From assembly GCF_022012475.1 (NCBI RefSeq), contig NZ_JAKLWS010000004.1, positions 124,001 through 188,000 on the forward strand: 64,000 nucleotides of DNA, in the 5' to 3' direction. Position 1 is the stretch's first letter. Each line of letters opens with the position of its first letter. The translations under genes were made by a program, and so were the position numbers. Source of the stretch: Rhodohalobacter sulfatireducens. GTDB taxonomy: Bacteria; Bacteroidota; Rhodothermia; Balneolales; Balneolaceae. Under the pieces are notes generated by a model. It ran no database searches. It saw only the letters and a program-made list of their open reading frames with translations, and was not told the origin of the DNA. Shown one piece after another: positions 9,608 through 17,976 of this stretch.

Positions 9608-9623
9608 AAATGTTTAAACATTT
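9608..9623. promoter_or_regulatory. Operator-like palindrome, site A
   Basis: A perfect 16-bp palindrome, AAATGTTTAAACATTT. Its core GTTTAAAC fits the GTnTAnAC half-site pattern I recall for HutC-type GntR regulators, and such a regulator is encoded at 32427. On the minus strand the wider match TGTTYAAACATTTRYACAW is shared with sites at 28144 and 32375. It precedes the unit that begins with the gene at 9310. Confidence 0.65.
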
Positions 9624-9663
9624 AATTAACGACTAAAATGATTCTTTTTTCTCGTAATCTGTA

Positions 9664-12483
9664 CTAATCCACCCAATTTTTATTGGGTTCCGGCCCGAGC
9701 CAAATTTCAAGAATACCGCCTGCTGAAAATTCCTTATGGCTGAACCAAAATTGATCCAGAGAATTGCCATTCAATGTTGCTTTTTGGATATACATATTTT
9801 CGGTTGAGTTATTATACGTTTTAATAACGAACTCCTCCCCTTCGTAATAAGCCGGATCCAGTTTTATCGTGATTTGATCAAACACCGGGCTGGTAATCTC
9901 ATATACAGGATTTATAGAGGCAGTACCTCGAAGACTAAAAATCCCCATAGACATTAAAGCACTCATTCCTCCCATCTGCCCCTGGTCTTCATCATGTCCG
10001 CCGTACCCTTCCCCCGGAGTCACAGCTCCATATGCTTGTTCATTAACTTTGCGTACCCAATATTGCGTCAGCCAGGGCCTATCGATGTGATTGAAAACAT
10101 GAGCTCCGGAAAGTCCCGGTTGGTTGGCATAACTCACGTGACCGTCACTATATCCAAATACAAAATCATCCGGTTGAGCCTGTTCAAATGCAAAGTTTAA
10201 TTTTTCGCTTACCTGTTCATATCCCCCCATCATTTCCGACAGTCCGGCAATATCATGAGATACCGACCAGGTTCCTTGCCACGAGTTTCCTTCAACCCAA
10301 CCTGAACCGTCCAGGGGATCCTTGTGAAGCCAGTTCCCTTTTTCATCTTTTGGAAAGATCAAGCCTTCTTCATCATTAAACAGGTGTTTCCATCCGACTG
10401 AACGATTTAAAAAGTATTCAGAATCTTCATTCTTGCCTAACCCCTTTGCCATTTGAGCCAACGACCAGTCCTGGAAGTTCGCCTCAAGCGTTCGACCTGC
10501 ATTGTTAATGAAATATCCATTCTGAAGGTAGTGGTCAGTAACCTCAAGCATTCCACCCGGCATATGATTGGATTTCATAGCTTCAAACGCATGTTCATGA
10601 TCCACTTTCGTCAATATTCCTTTTGTGTATGCCGAGACTATTAGCGGAGTTGCCGGACAGCCGGTCATGATGTAGGAATAGCCACCCACGTTAGGTCCCC
10701 TGGGAAGCAATCCTCCATTATCGGCATATTGAACAAGCGAGGCTGAAAAATCATCCAACACTTCCGGCCACGCCAATCCCCATAGAATATTCAAATTCCA
10801 TTGGGTCAGCCAAAAAGCATCTGAATTGTACATGTGAAACCTGCTTTCACCCTGCTCATCTTTCGGGACTTTTCGAACTTTTAGTCTCGCATTCATCGTG
10901 TGCGAACCGACTCTGTCTCCCTGCGTATAATCAGGGTAATCACCACTGTAGTCATCAATCTTACTCCGCCCCATCAACACATGCCACAGATCCGTGTAGA
11001 ACTTTGTCTTTTGATCATAGGATCCTCCTTCTACATCAATTTTTCCCAGCCAGTGATTCCACTCTTGCCTTGATTCATTTATTACCTGTTCAAAGTCCCA
11101 GTGGCCTCCCTCTTTGGCGAGATTATTCCGGGCATTTTCGAGACTGGTATATGAAACCGCAAATTTAACGCTGATCTGATCTCCGGGGGTAACCTTATAC
11201 CTTGCACTTACACCAGCAGTTGGTGCATCGTGGTAACTTTGTCCCTCATTTTTTGGTGTACTTCCGGGTCTTCCTTCAAGATTATTTATATCATGAAAAT
11301 ATGTTTCACCGTCCCATCCGTCCAATCTTTCAAAAGGACGGTCGAACTCAGCTGCAAAATAGATCTTTACATGATCGGGACCTCCCCAGAAGCGGCCGGT
11401 CGTATTAAAATCCCCTTCGATCTTTGTGTTACTCACTTTGGTTACATTTGCGTCTGTCATGGTAGAGGTACCCACATATCCGCCCAGATTCAGAAGGATG
11501 TCAGCCACCGTTTCTGTTGTATATGTCAGACGGTAGTAGCTGACCCGATCCGTACTTGTTTGTTCAACCCACACGTAATAGTCCTCAAGATATTGCCGAT
11601 GATAACCGGGCTGAACGATTTCCGCGTCATGAGAGAATGATGATTTCCAGTATTCTTCCCCTTTCAAAGGATCAATATCTCCGGTTGTAGGCATCATGGT
11701 GAGTCCAGATAACATCCAGCCATGTATTTGAGGGTACCCTAACACCTCTGTTGTATTGTAATTATACCCACCGCCATCCTGGTTCTTATTTCGGGTCAAT
11801 GGAGCTGCACCAATCATTCCAAAAGGTCGTCTTCCGGTGATAAAGAAAAAATATCTTCCTCTTGTAGTTTCGATATACGGATCTACCCAAGATACATAGT
11901 CAGAACTCTCATCCGGAGCAGCATACACTTCAATTTCCGATAGTCCCAAATTCAACCCATCACCATCCGTCACTTCAAAGCGAACCCATTCGACCTCTTT
12001 TGGCGGAAATGTGATCTCCTTTGGGCTGCCGTCATTTGGAATCTGGAATACACTTATCTCCTCTCCGTCACTAAAAAATAACGTACCTCCGGCCGTGTGG
12101 GTTTTTTCATCTGCCCGGTCAAAGAGAATAATTTTATTTATTTTTTGAGGAGCATCCCAATCCAGTTGAATCCATGGATAATTGATAGCTCCCCAGGAAG
12201 TGATACCGCTCTCCGAAGTCCACTCCCCGTAATTGGCAATTCGAATAATCCCATCCGTAACGTTCGAATCACTTTTTTCTTCACCCCAATTATAAGAACT
12301 CGTTACCGTTGCCACCGGGGCAATATTAGATGAACTCGATATCTTCCCTGACGTCAAGCCGGACTCAGTTTGGGCTTTTATACCTTCAGCCATCATTCCT
12401 GTCAATAGAATAGCCATCAAGAAATAAATAGTCCTCAACCTCATAAAACGGCAGATTTTTTTAAGAAAGTTTTGGCTCATCAT
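9664..12483 (-). CDS. GH92 alpha-mannosidase with N-terminal F5/8-type (discoidin) domain
   Basis: The 939-residue protein starts with a signal peptide (ends near GIKAQTESG). About residues 50-190 form an F5/8 type C carbohydrate-binding domain, with APVATVTSSYNWGEEKSDSN near the start and VEWVRFEVTDGDGLNLGLSE near the end. The GH92 fold follows from YVSWVDPYIETTRGRY. The presumed catalytic acid is E731 in VEGNSWQ and the base region D831-D833 in HDEDQGQ. The motif usually reading LEY is LEANFQDW here. It is the second of two adjacent GH92 genes, 12 bases behind the stop of the one at 12496, so the pair is co-transcribed. The binding domain suggests that it acts on polymeric or cell-attached mannan. 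Confidence 0.93.
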   Translation of the reverse strand: MMSQNFLKKICRFMRLRTIYFLMAILLTGMMAEGIKAQTESGLTSGKISSSSNIAPVATVTSSYNWGEEKSDSNVTDGIIRIANYGEWTSESGITSWGAINYPWIQLDWDAPQKINKIILFDRADEKTHTAGGTLFFSDGEEISVFQIPNDGSPKEITFPPKEVEWVRFEVTDGDGLNLGLSEIEVYAAPDESSDYVSWVDPYIETTRGRYFFFITGRRPFGMIGAAPLTRNKNQDGGGYNYNTTEVLGYPQIHGWMLSGLTMMPTTGDIDPLKGEEYWKSSFSHDAEIVQPGYHRQYLEDYYVWVEQTSTDRVSYYRLTYTTETVADILLNLGGYVGTSTMTDANVTKVSNTKIEGDFNTTGRFWGGPDHVKIYFAAEFDRPFERLDGWDGETYFHDINNLEGRPGSTPKNEGQSYHDAPTAGVSARYKVTPGDQISVKFAVSYTSLENARNNLAKEGGHWDFEQVINESRQEWNHWLGKIDVEGGSYDQKTKFYTDLWHVLMGRSKIDDYSGDYPDYTQGDRVGSHTMNARLKVRKVPKDEQGESRFHMYNSDAFWLTQWNLNILWGLAWPEVLDDFSASLVQYADNGGLLPRGPNVGGYSYIMTGCPATPLIVSAYTKGILTKVDHEHAFEAMKSNHMPGGMLEVTDHYLQNGYFINNAGRTLEANFQDWSLAQMAKGLGKNEDSEYFLNRSVGWKHLFNDEEGLIFPKDEKGNWLHKDPLDGSGWVEGNSWQGTWSVSHDIAGLSEMMGGYEQVSEKLNFAFEQAQPDDFVFGYSDGHVSYANQPGLSGAHVFNHIDRPWLTQYWVRKVNEQAYGAVTPGEGYGGHDEDQGQMGGMSALMSMGIFSLRGTASINPVYEITSPVFDQITIKLDPAYYEGEEFVIKTYNNSTENMYIQKATLNGNSLDQFWFSHKEFSAGGILEIWLGPEPNKNWVD

Positions 12484-12495
12484 TAACCATATATT

Positions 12496-14901
12496 TTAAT
12501 TCTCAGGCTCCGACAATGATGGTGGAGCGTCATCTTGTTCGCTTCCCCAATCTTTGTTGGGTTCGGCTCCCATCTCTAAAATGAGTGTCCCTCCATCTGC
12601 CAGTTCTGAATGATAGAACCATGGCTTATTTAGAGGTTCTCCATCGATAGTCGCCGACTGGATATACCTGTTTTGATCTGAATTATTCCTTGTTTCAATG
12701 ACAAATGTATCACCTGTATAATAATCTGAATCAAGTTGAAACGTGATCTTATCAAAAATCGGGCTTCCAATTTCATAAACGGGATTTGACGCCGCTCCTC
12801 CATTTACGGAAAACAGACCTGTTTTAAAAAGCACAGCAAGGGCACCCATCTGTCCCTGGTCCTCATCACCATTGTACCCGGTTTCTGGTGATAAACCCTG
12901 GTACACTTTTTCAGTCACTTCACGTGTCCATTTTTGTGTTAGCCAGGGACTTCCGGAATAGTTAAAAAGCCAGGCCATCTGCTGGGTTTGTTGATTCCCG
13001 TAATTAACATACACTCGCCTCAGCTCTCGTAATGTCTCCTGGGCATGAGCACTTCCGGATGTAAAGTTATGTTCCCGGGCTCGTTCAAAAGCGTTATTTA
13101 ATTTGGAAGTGAAATTTTCCCTTCCATCCATCAAGTTGATCAGGCCCTGAACATCATGTGGCACCCACCATGTGGATTGCGCCGCATTCGTTTCAACCCA
13201 GCCCTCACCGTACTCTAAAATGTCGAAGGGTTCCTTCCATTCTCCGTTCTGGTTGCGCACCCACATCCAGGTAGAATCGGCATGCCAAAGATTTTCATAG
13301 TTTTTGGCTCTTTTGGAAAAGCGATCCTGATCTTCAGAATATCCGAGGCCGGCAGCCATTTCGGAGAGCGCCCAATCCTGGTAGGCATATTCCAATGTCT
13401 GTCCCGCTCCGTCTTCGTGAAAGCCACAAGGCTCCTCATTTAGCGGGAAAGGTATATACCCTCTTTCGATATATTCATCCAGGCCACCGCCGCAAAACGT
13501 ATCATGTTCATAACCGGCCTTTGCCATAATGCCACCGGGCATATGGTTCTTTTTCATACCCTCATACGCTTTTTCAACATCAAAATTTCGAATCCCTTTT
13601 GAATAGGCACTTGCGATAAAGGGTGAAAATGAAGCACCTGTCATGACAAAGGTATAATTGCCGCCCGAAGGTCCCCGCGGTATCAAACCACCGTCATCAT
13701 ACATGAGCAGCATTGAGTTTACAAATTCCTCTGATATTTTAGGGTAAGCCAGGTGCCACAGGATGTTCAAGTTCCAATGCGACCCCCAAAAAGAATCGGA
13801 ATTATAGTGATTAAATAACGGCTCTCCCGAGCTATTCAGGGGGATCTGACCGATCCGTGGTTCATCGCCTGTCATATCTATATATTTCCCATTCACATCA
13901 CTGACGGTGCGTCTTCCCTGCAGAGCTTTCCAAAGATCTGTATAAAACCTGCTTTGCTCTTCTTCTGTACCTCCTTCCACCTCAATTCTTGTGAGTGCTT
14001 CATTCCACTCGTTCTTGGAGTCTTGTACAACTTGATCGAAATCCCAATGAGCAAGTTCGGTATCAAGATTGAGCCTGGCCTGTTCAGTACTTACATAGGA
14101 GATGGCTACCTTCATCAATCGTTCTGTATTATCCCGGGTACTGAATTGTACATATCCCCCTGTATTTTCTCCTTCGATGATCTCATCTGCCTCAAGGAGT
14201 TCACCATCTTCCCAACCGCCAAACGTATCGAAGGGCTGATCAAAATCAGCAACAAAATAGACTGTGAATGGTTTCGGCCTTCTTATTGTGGGTTCCATCA
14301 CGGCGTACCCTTTCAGCTCAGTATCACTTACCTTTTCTATATATCCACTTTGTGTGCCGGAAGGTCCCAACATTGTAGTAAAATCAAAATGAATATAACT
14401 GCTGTCTGTCGGTGGAAACTGGTACCTGTGAAAACCAACCCGCTTAGTAGAAGTTAGTTCTGCGGTGATATCATAGGCATCCAGTGTGATTTTATGATAC
14501 CCGGCTTCTACTACCTCCGAATCGTGGCTATAAGGTGAGCCGTATACCTCAGGTCCCATGTGACCTCTGAACTCGCCATTGGTGGGCAATACAGGAATTC
14601 CTGAAATCTGCCAGCCGTGAATATGGCTAAACACTTTAACTGAGTCTTTATCGAATTGATATCCTGATTCCCAGGCCCCATTTAAGTCCATATCCGGGCT
14701 CAAATTCACCATTCCAAAGGGCCTCGTGGCAGAGCTAAAAAATAACCACCTTGAATTTGAGGCATCTATCAGCGGATAGACCTTGTCCACAACTCTCGAC
14801 TGATTATTTTCTACAATATAGGTTCGAGGTTGACAGGCACTGAAGAATCCAATTACAGCAATAACTACTAATACAGTCCAATTAATCTTTAAAGATTTCA
14901 T
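12496..14901 (-). CDS. GH92 alpha-mannosidase lipoprotein
   Basis: I choose the ATG at 14901 because it gives a compact lipoprotein signal with lipobox FFSAC; frames opening at 14904 or 14934 only add basic residues. The GH92 domain begins at VVDKVYPLIDASNSRW. The presumed catalytic acid is E581 (numbered from 14934), but the motif around it reads VETNAAQ instead of VEGN(A/S)WQ. The base region D690-D692 in GDEDQGQ and the LEYAYQDW motif are intact. An insertion with two Cys (around HDTFCGGGLDEY and NEEPCGFHEDG) sits before LEYAYQDW and is absent from the paralogues. The lipid anchor suggests a surface or periplasmic membrane location. It is the first of a tight GH92 pair, preceded by a 99-base AT-rich spacer that may hold a promoter. 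Confidence 0.92.
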   Translation of the reverse strand: MKSLKINWTVLVVIAVIGFFSACQPRTYIVENNQSRVVDKVYPLIDASNSRWLFFSSATRPFGMVNLSPDMDLNGAWESGYQFDKDSVKVFSHIHGWQISGIPVLPTNGEFRGHMGPEVYGSPYSHDSEVVEAGYHKITLDAYDITAELTSTKRVGFHRYQFPPTDSSYIHFDFTTMLGPSGTQSGYIEKVSDTELKGYAVMEPTIRRPKPFTVYFVADFDQPFDTFGGWEDGELLEADEIIEGENTGGYVQFSTRDNTERLMKVAISYVSTEQARLNLDTELAHWDFDQVVQDSKNEWNEALTRIEVEGGTEEEQSRFYTDLWKALQGRRTVSDVNGKYIDMTGDEPRIGQIPLNSSGEPLFNHYNSDSFWGSHWNLNILWHLAYPKISEEFVNSMLLMYDDGGLIPRGPSGGNYTFVMTGASFSPFIASAYSKGIRNFDVEKAYEGMKKNHMPGGIMAKAGYEHDTFCGGGLDEYIERGYIPFPLNEEPCGFHEDGAGQTLEYAYQDWALSEMAAGLGYSEDQDRFSKRAKNYENLWHADSTWMWVRNQNGEWKEPFDILEYGEGWVETNAAQSTWWVPHDVQGLINLMDGRENFTSKLNNAFERAREHNFTSGSAHAQETLRELRRVYVNYGNQQTQQMAWLFNYSGSPWLTQKWTREVTEKVYQGLSPETGYNGDEDQGQMGALAVLFKTGLFSVNGGAASNPVYEIGSPIFDKITFQLDSDYYTGDTFVIETRNNSDQNRYIQSATIDGEPLNKPWFYHSELADGGTLILEMGAEPNKDWGSEQDDAPPSLSEPEN

Positions 14902-15033
14902 CATTTTTCTAGGTACACATTTTTTGGGTGACACAATAATACAACCATTTATTACTACATGAGACCGTTTTTGTTATTAAGCTTTTGAAAACATTTTTAC
15001 AAAGCTGTTATGACATTTTCTAATAGTTTTTTA

Positions 15034-15801
15034 TCAATCCTGCTTTTTACTCCCTGCAACCATAACACCCAACCCGCCATCAACACGAATAGCTTGTCCT
15101 GTAATAAACTCTGCTTTCTCACTTGAGGCAAAAAAGATTAGCTCTGCAATTTCAGATGGGTCTGCTACACGATTGGCTAAATGCATATCTTCACACTCCT
15201 TATAAACTTCTTCAGGATTTGGTGACTCCTGTATGGCTTTTTGAAGCATGGGTGTATCCACGGTTCCCGGACAGATCGCTATCGAACGTATTTCGGGACT
15301 GTAATCAACAGCAATGCTTCGTGTAAGACCTAAAAGAGCTGTTTTTGATGTTGTATAGGCAGCCACCTTCTGCTGACTCAAAAATGCCTGGACACTGGAA
15401 ACATTGATAACAACGCCTTTTCCGTTTCGAAGCATCGAAGGAATGCATTCCCTCGCACAGATGAAATGACTTTTCAAATTTACATTCATCACCCTGTCCC
15501 AAAGCTCATCTGATGTTTCTGTAACGGCACCATAAGGGTTGATTCCGGCGTTGTTGACAAGCACACTAATTTCACCGAACCGGTCGATCGCTTTTTCAAC
15601 TGCTCTCACTACTTGATCTGTATCAGAGACATCACATTTGATAAATTGAGATAAATCTCCCAAACTCTCCGCCAATTTATTCCCTTCTTCATCATCCACA
15701 TCAAGAATAGTGACATGATGAGAGTTTTCTGCGAATAAACGTACACAGCAAGCCCCGATTCCTTTGGCACCTCCGGTTACAATAATGTGCTTTTGCTTCA
15801 T
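15034..15801 (-). CDS. SDR-family sugar or polyol dehydrogenase candidate
   Basis: A complete classical short-chain dehydrogenase of 255 residues. It has the cofactor motif VTGGAKGIG, an acidic residue after beta-2 (ILDVDDEE) that favours NAD, LVNNAGIN, the catalytic Ser in INVSS and Y-x-x-x-K in AAYTTSK, and the usual C-terminal GQAIRVDGG. Only 9 bases separate it from the DUF4432 gene upstream, and the lactonase and mannonate dehydratase genes follow the same rhythm. In that setting oxidation of mannose to mannonolactone is an attractive role, but the sequence itself does not give the substrate. L-fucose or other aldose dehydrogenase activity is an alternative. Confidence 0.88.
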   Translation of the reverse strand: MKQKHIIVTGGAKGIGACCVRLFAENSHHVTILDVDDEEGNKLAESLGDLSQFIKCDVSDTDQVVRAVEKAIDRFGEISVLVNNAGINPYGAVTETSDELWDRVMNVNLKSHFICARECIPSMLRNGKGVVINVSSVQAFLSQQKVAAYTTSKTALLGLTRSIAVDYSPEIRSIAICPGTVDTPMLQKAIQESPNPEEVYKECEDMHLANRVADPSEIAELIFFASSEKAEFITGQAIRVDGGLGVMVAGSKKQD

Positions 15802-15810
15802 AATTATTCC

Positions 15811-16842
15811 TTAACTGTTATCCACCGGAAAAGCCTTTATCGATGTTTTTTTAGTTTCGCGGGGATCGAGACGCAACCACTCACCTCTCTGAATAGCTCC
15901 TTCAGGGTCGGATGGACTCTTAGATGTCCAGGGTTCTAATGCTATTGCATACGTATTGCCCCACCAGGGAGAGTCTTTGGTGCCATATCGTTCCTGCCAA
16001 AACCAAACATATTCATAAAGTGAGGCATCCCATTCTAAACCGAAACCGATCTTTTTTTCCTTGTTCATAATGGTGTACCTGCCTGTATCTCCAAACCCGG
16101 ATAAGTAGGCAAGATCCGAATAGGGCTGTTCATTTTCCGCCGGAATAAAACTTGCGTCATCTTCCTCTCCCAAAATGGTTAAAGCCTTTGGCCATTCAGT
16201 TTCAATTCCCGGTTTAAATCGCCTGTGATCCGGCATATTGGGTTCTGTTTCCATCTTTTTTGCATTGATTTCAACGGTTGCTCCGTCTTTTAAGAATGGC
16301 ATACCAAAAGCAATATGCTGGCCCCACATCATATCAAAATGAGTATTCGATTCATTTGAAACAGAAGAGGATATATGTAATTTCGGGCTATTGTTTGTGA
16401 GCGTTATTGTTTTTTCGACCATTAATGGAGTACGCAGTGGACGAACCCAACATTTCAGAGATACTTCTTCCTGGCTGTTATTAATGATGCTATAGTCCCA
16501 GGGAATCGCCCATGCTTCACCATGCTGACCAAATATAGAACCCCGGTAATTGAAAGAGGGGCTGTTTGGCAGTGTTTCCTGCCATCCGCCATAGTAATAG
16601 TCCTCCATTTGATTGGCTGTATCCCGTATCTGGGGAAAAGTTTTTTGAGGATTCTCGATCTCTCCGGGCAACCGTAAAAGTAAATTCAGGTCTGCAGGTT
16701 TATACCGAAATTCAAAAATATCAGCTCCACGCCCCACAAGTATACCCACTCTTATCAGGTCATTTTCTAACCAGACAACTTGCATACCATTGTATTGCCA
16801 TTTGTCTGTGATAAAACACCGATTCTTTGGAAAAGATATCAT
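15811..16842 (-). CDS. DUF4432 / aldose 1-epimerase-like protein
   Basis: A galactose-mutarotase-like beta-sandwich protein without a signal peptide, so cytoplasmic. An open frame extends to 16893, but that start overlaps the upstream gene by 40 bases; the ATG at 16842 lies 11 bases past that gene's stop and is preferred. Recognisable blocks are VGRGADIFEFRYKP, YYGGWQETLPN, GQHGEAWAIPWDY, MMWGQHIAFG and the C-terminal EYVWFWQERYG, typical of DUF4432-type aldose epimerase relatives. In this gene order it could equilibrate sugar anomers ahead of the dehydrogenase. Activity of DUF4432 proteins is poorly established, so the role is inferred. Confidence 0.8.
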   Translation of the reverse strand: MISFPKNRCFITDKWQYNGMQVVWLENDLIRVGILVGRGADIFEFRYKPADLNLLLRLPGEIENPQKTFPQIRDTANQMEDYYYGGWQETLPNSPSFNYRGSIFGQHGEAWAIPWDYSIINNSQEEVSLKCWVRPLRTPLMVEKTITLTNNSPKLHISSSVSNESNTHFDMMWGQHIAFGMPFLKDGATVEINAKKMETEPNMPDHRRFKPGIETEWPKALTILGEEDDASFIPAENEQPYSDLAYLSGFGDTGRYTIMNKEKKIGFGLEWDASLYEYVWFWQERYGTKDSPWWGNTYAIALEPWTSKSPSDPEGAIQRGEWLRLDPRETKKTSIKAFPVDNS

Positions 16843-16853
16843 AGCAAACCAGC

Positions 16854-17945
16854 TTAGGGAGTTAAAAATTGAATACTTACCGGAGTTCCACATTCAAAGG
16901 ATGATGCGTATTCACCTACAGGCAGACCAGACTCATCGTCCAACCGAAATGGCACAATGGAGTCTGTGTCCTGGTTAGCTACCAGTAACCAGGTGCCTGT
17001 AGGATCAACAGCAAAATCGCGGGGAGTTTTTCCCCTGATTGAAAACCAACTTTCATACTTCAACTTTCCAGATTCACCAATAGAATGAACGATAATACTA
17101 TTATGCCCCCGGTCGGATACATAAAGGGCTTTATGATTCGGGTGAATGCGAATTGCTGAACCGGCAGCCTGCCCTTCATACTCTTCAGGAAGAGCTGCGA
17201 TATCCTCAATTAAACTCATATTCCCGGTTTCCTGGTCCCAATCATAAACCAATATATGTGAGTTCAGCTCGCAGTAGACGTATGATTTGTTTAGCGGTTC
17301 ATTCCAGACTAAGTGCCGAGGACCATATCCCGGAGGCACATCAATACTCCTTATGATATTCTCAAGGTCGGCCATATCATGAATCCAGATTTTATCGCTT
17401 CCCAAATCGCAGACATACAACCATTTATTATCGGGAGAAACCACTGCCTGGTGAGCATGAGAATCTTCTTGTCTTTCTACATTTGGTCCACTCCCCTCAT
17501 ATGTAATAATCTCTGTAGCTGGAGAAATTTCGGACCCGTCAAAATTATACGCTGTAAGCTTACTATCCATGTAGGAACTGAGGAATATTCGTTCTCCGTT
17601 GCGGTCAGACGCAATATGGCAGGTAGATTTTCCGTGTGAAGGTTGGGTTGATAATTGGGATAGTGAGCCATTGCTGCCAATTGAAAAAACACTCACAGAT
17701 CCAATCTCAGAGAACCTGTCGATCGCAGCAAACAGGTACTTTTCGTTCGGACTTTTATCCAGATACGTAGCATTGACTCCCTCTTCACAGAGGCTGTTTT
17801 TTTGAATGTTTCCTGTTTTTAAATCAAGAGTACAAGAAAGAATGCCATCCCCATTTGCAGTGAGAACATAGGGACCTTCATCTGAATATGAACCGACGAA
17901 AAAATTTACAGTTTTACCTTTTTCTTCATCCATCTCATCGCTCAT
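16854..17945 (-). CDS. Lactonase-family seven-bladed beta-propeller (6-phosphogluconolactonase-like)
   Basis: The 363-residue protein belongs to the Pgl-type lactonase family (PF10282). Repeated propeller strands carry motifs such as SPNEKYLFAA, SPDNKWLYVCDLGSDKIW, GPRHLVWN, HPNHKALYVSDRGHNSI and DPTGTWLLVANQDTDSI. There is no signal peptide, so it acts in the cytoplasm. Directly upstream is mannonate dehydratase and downstream an epimerase-like protein and an SDR, which together suggest hydrolysis of mannonolactone to mannonate. A phosphogluconolactonase role in the pentose pathway is the default family annotation but fits the surroundings less well. Confidence 0.85.
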   Translation of the reverse strand: MSDEMDEEKGKTVNFFVGSYSDEGPYVLTANGDGILSCTLDLKTGNIQKNSLCEEGVNATYLDKSPNEKYLFAAIDRFSEIGSVSVFSIGSNGSLSQLSTQPSHGKSTCHIASDRNGERIFLSSYMDSKLTAYNFDGSEISPATEIITYEGSGPNVERQEDSHAHQAVVSPDNKWLYVCDLGSDKIWIHDMADLENIIRSIDVPPGYGPRHLVWNEPLNKSYVYCELNSHILVYDWDQETGNMSLIEDIAALPEEYEGQAAGSAIRIHPNHKALYVSDRGHNSIIVHSIGESGKLKYESWFSIRGKTPRDFAVDPTGTWLLVANQDTDSIVPFRLDDESGLPVGEYASSFECGTPVSIQFLTP

Positions 17946-17976
17946 TTCTATTGAAATTTCGTTTTTAATTAGATTT

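Larger units (their letters stand above)
9311..9663 (-). other. Gene-free control region: operator, structured leader, attenuator
   Basis: This 353-base gap contains, in minus-strand order, a palindromic operator-like site (9608-9623), a possible -10 box TATAAT (9582-9577), a structured leader (about 9570 down) and an intrinsic terminator (9341-9378). A 67-codon frame inside it (9353-9556) ends within the terminator and shows no protein-family features, so I do not call it a gene. Confidence 0.65.

Noticed and set aside
14935-15033. Fourth operator for the GntR protein before the GH92 gene at 14901
   Set aside because: The minus strand reads AAATGTTTTCAAAAG, which keeps one half-site only and lacks the ACA extension; it may be chance in AT-rich DNA.
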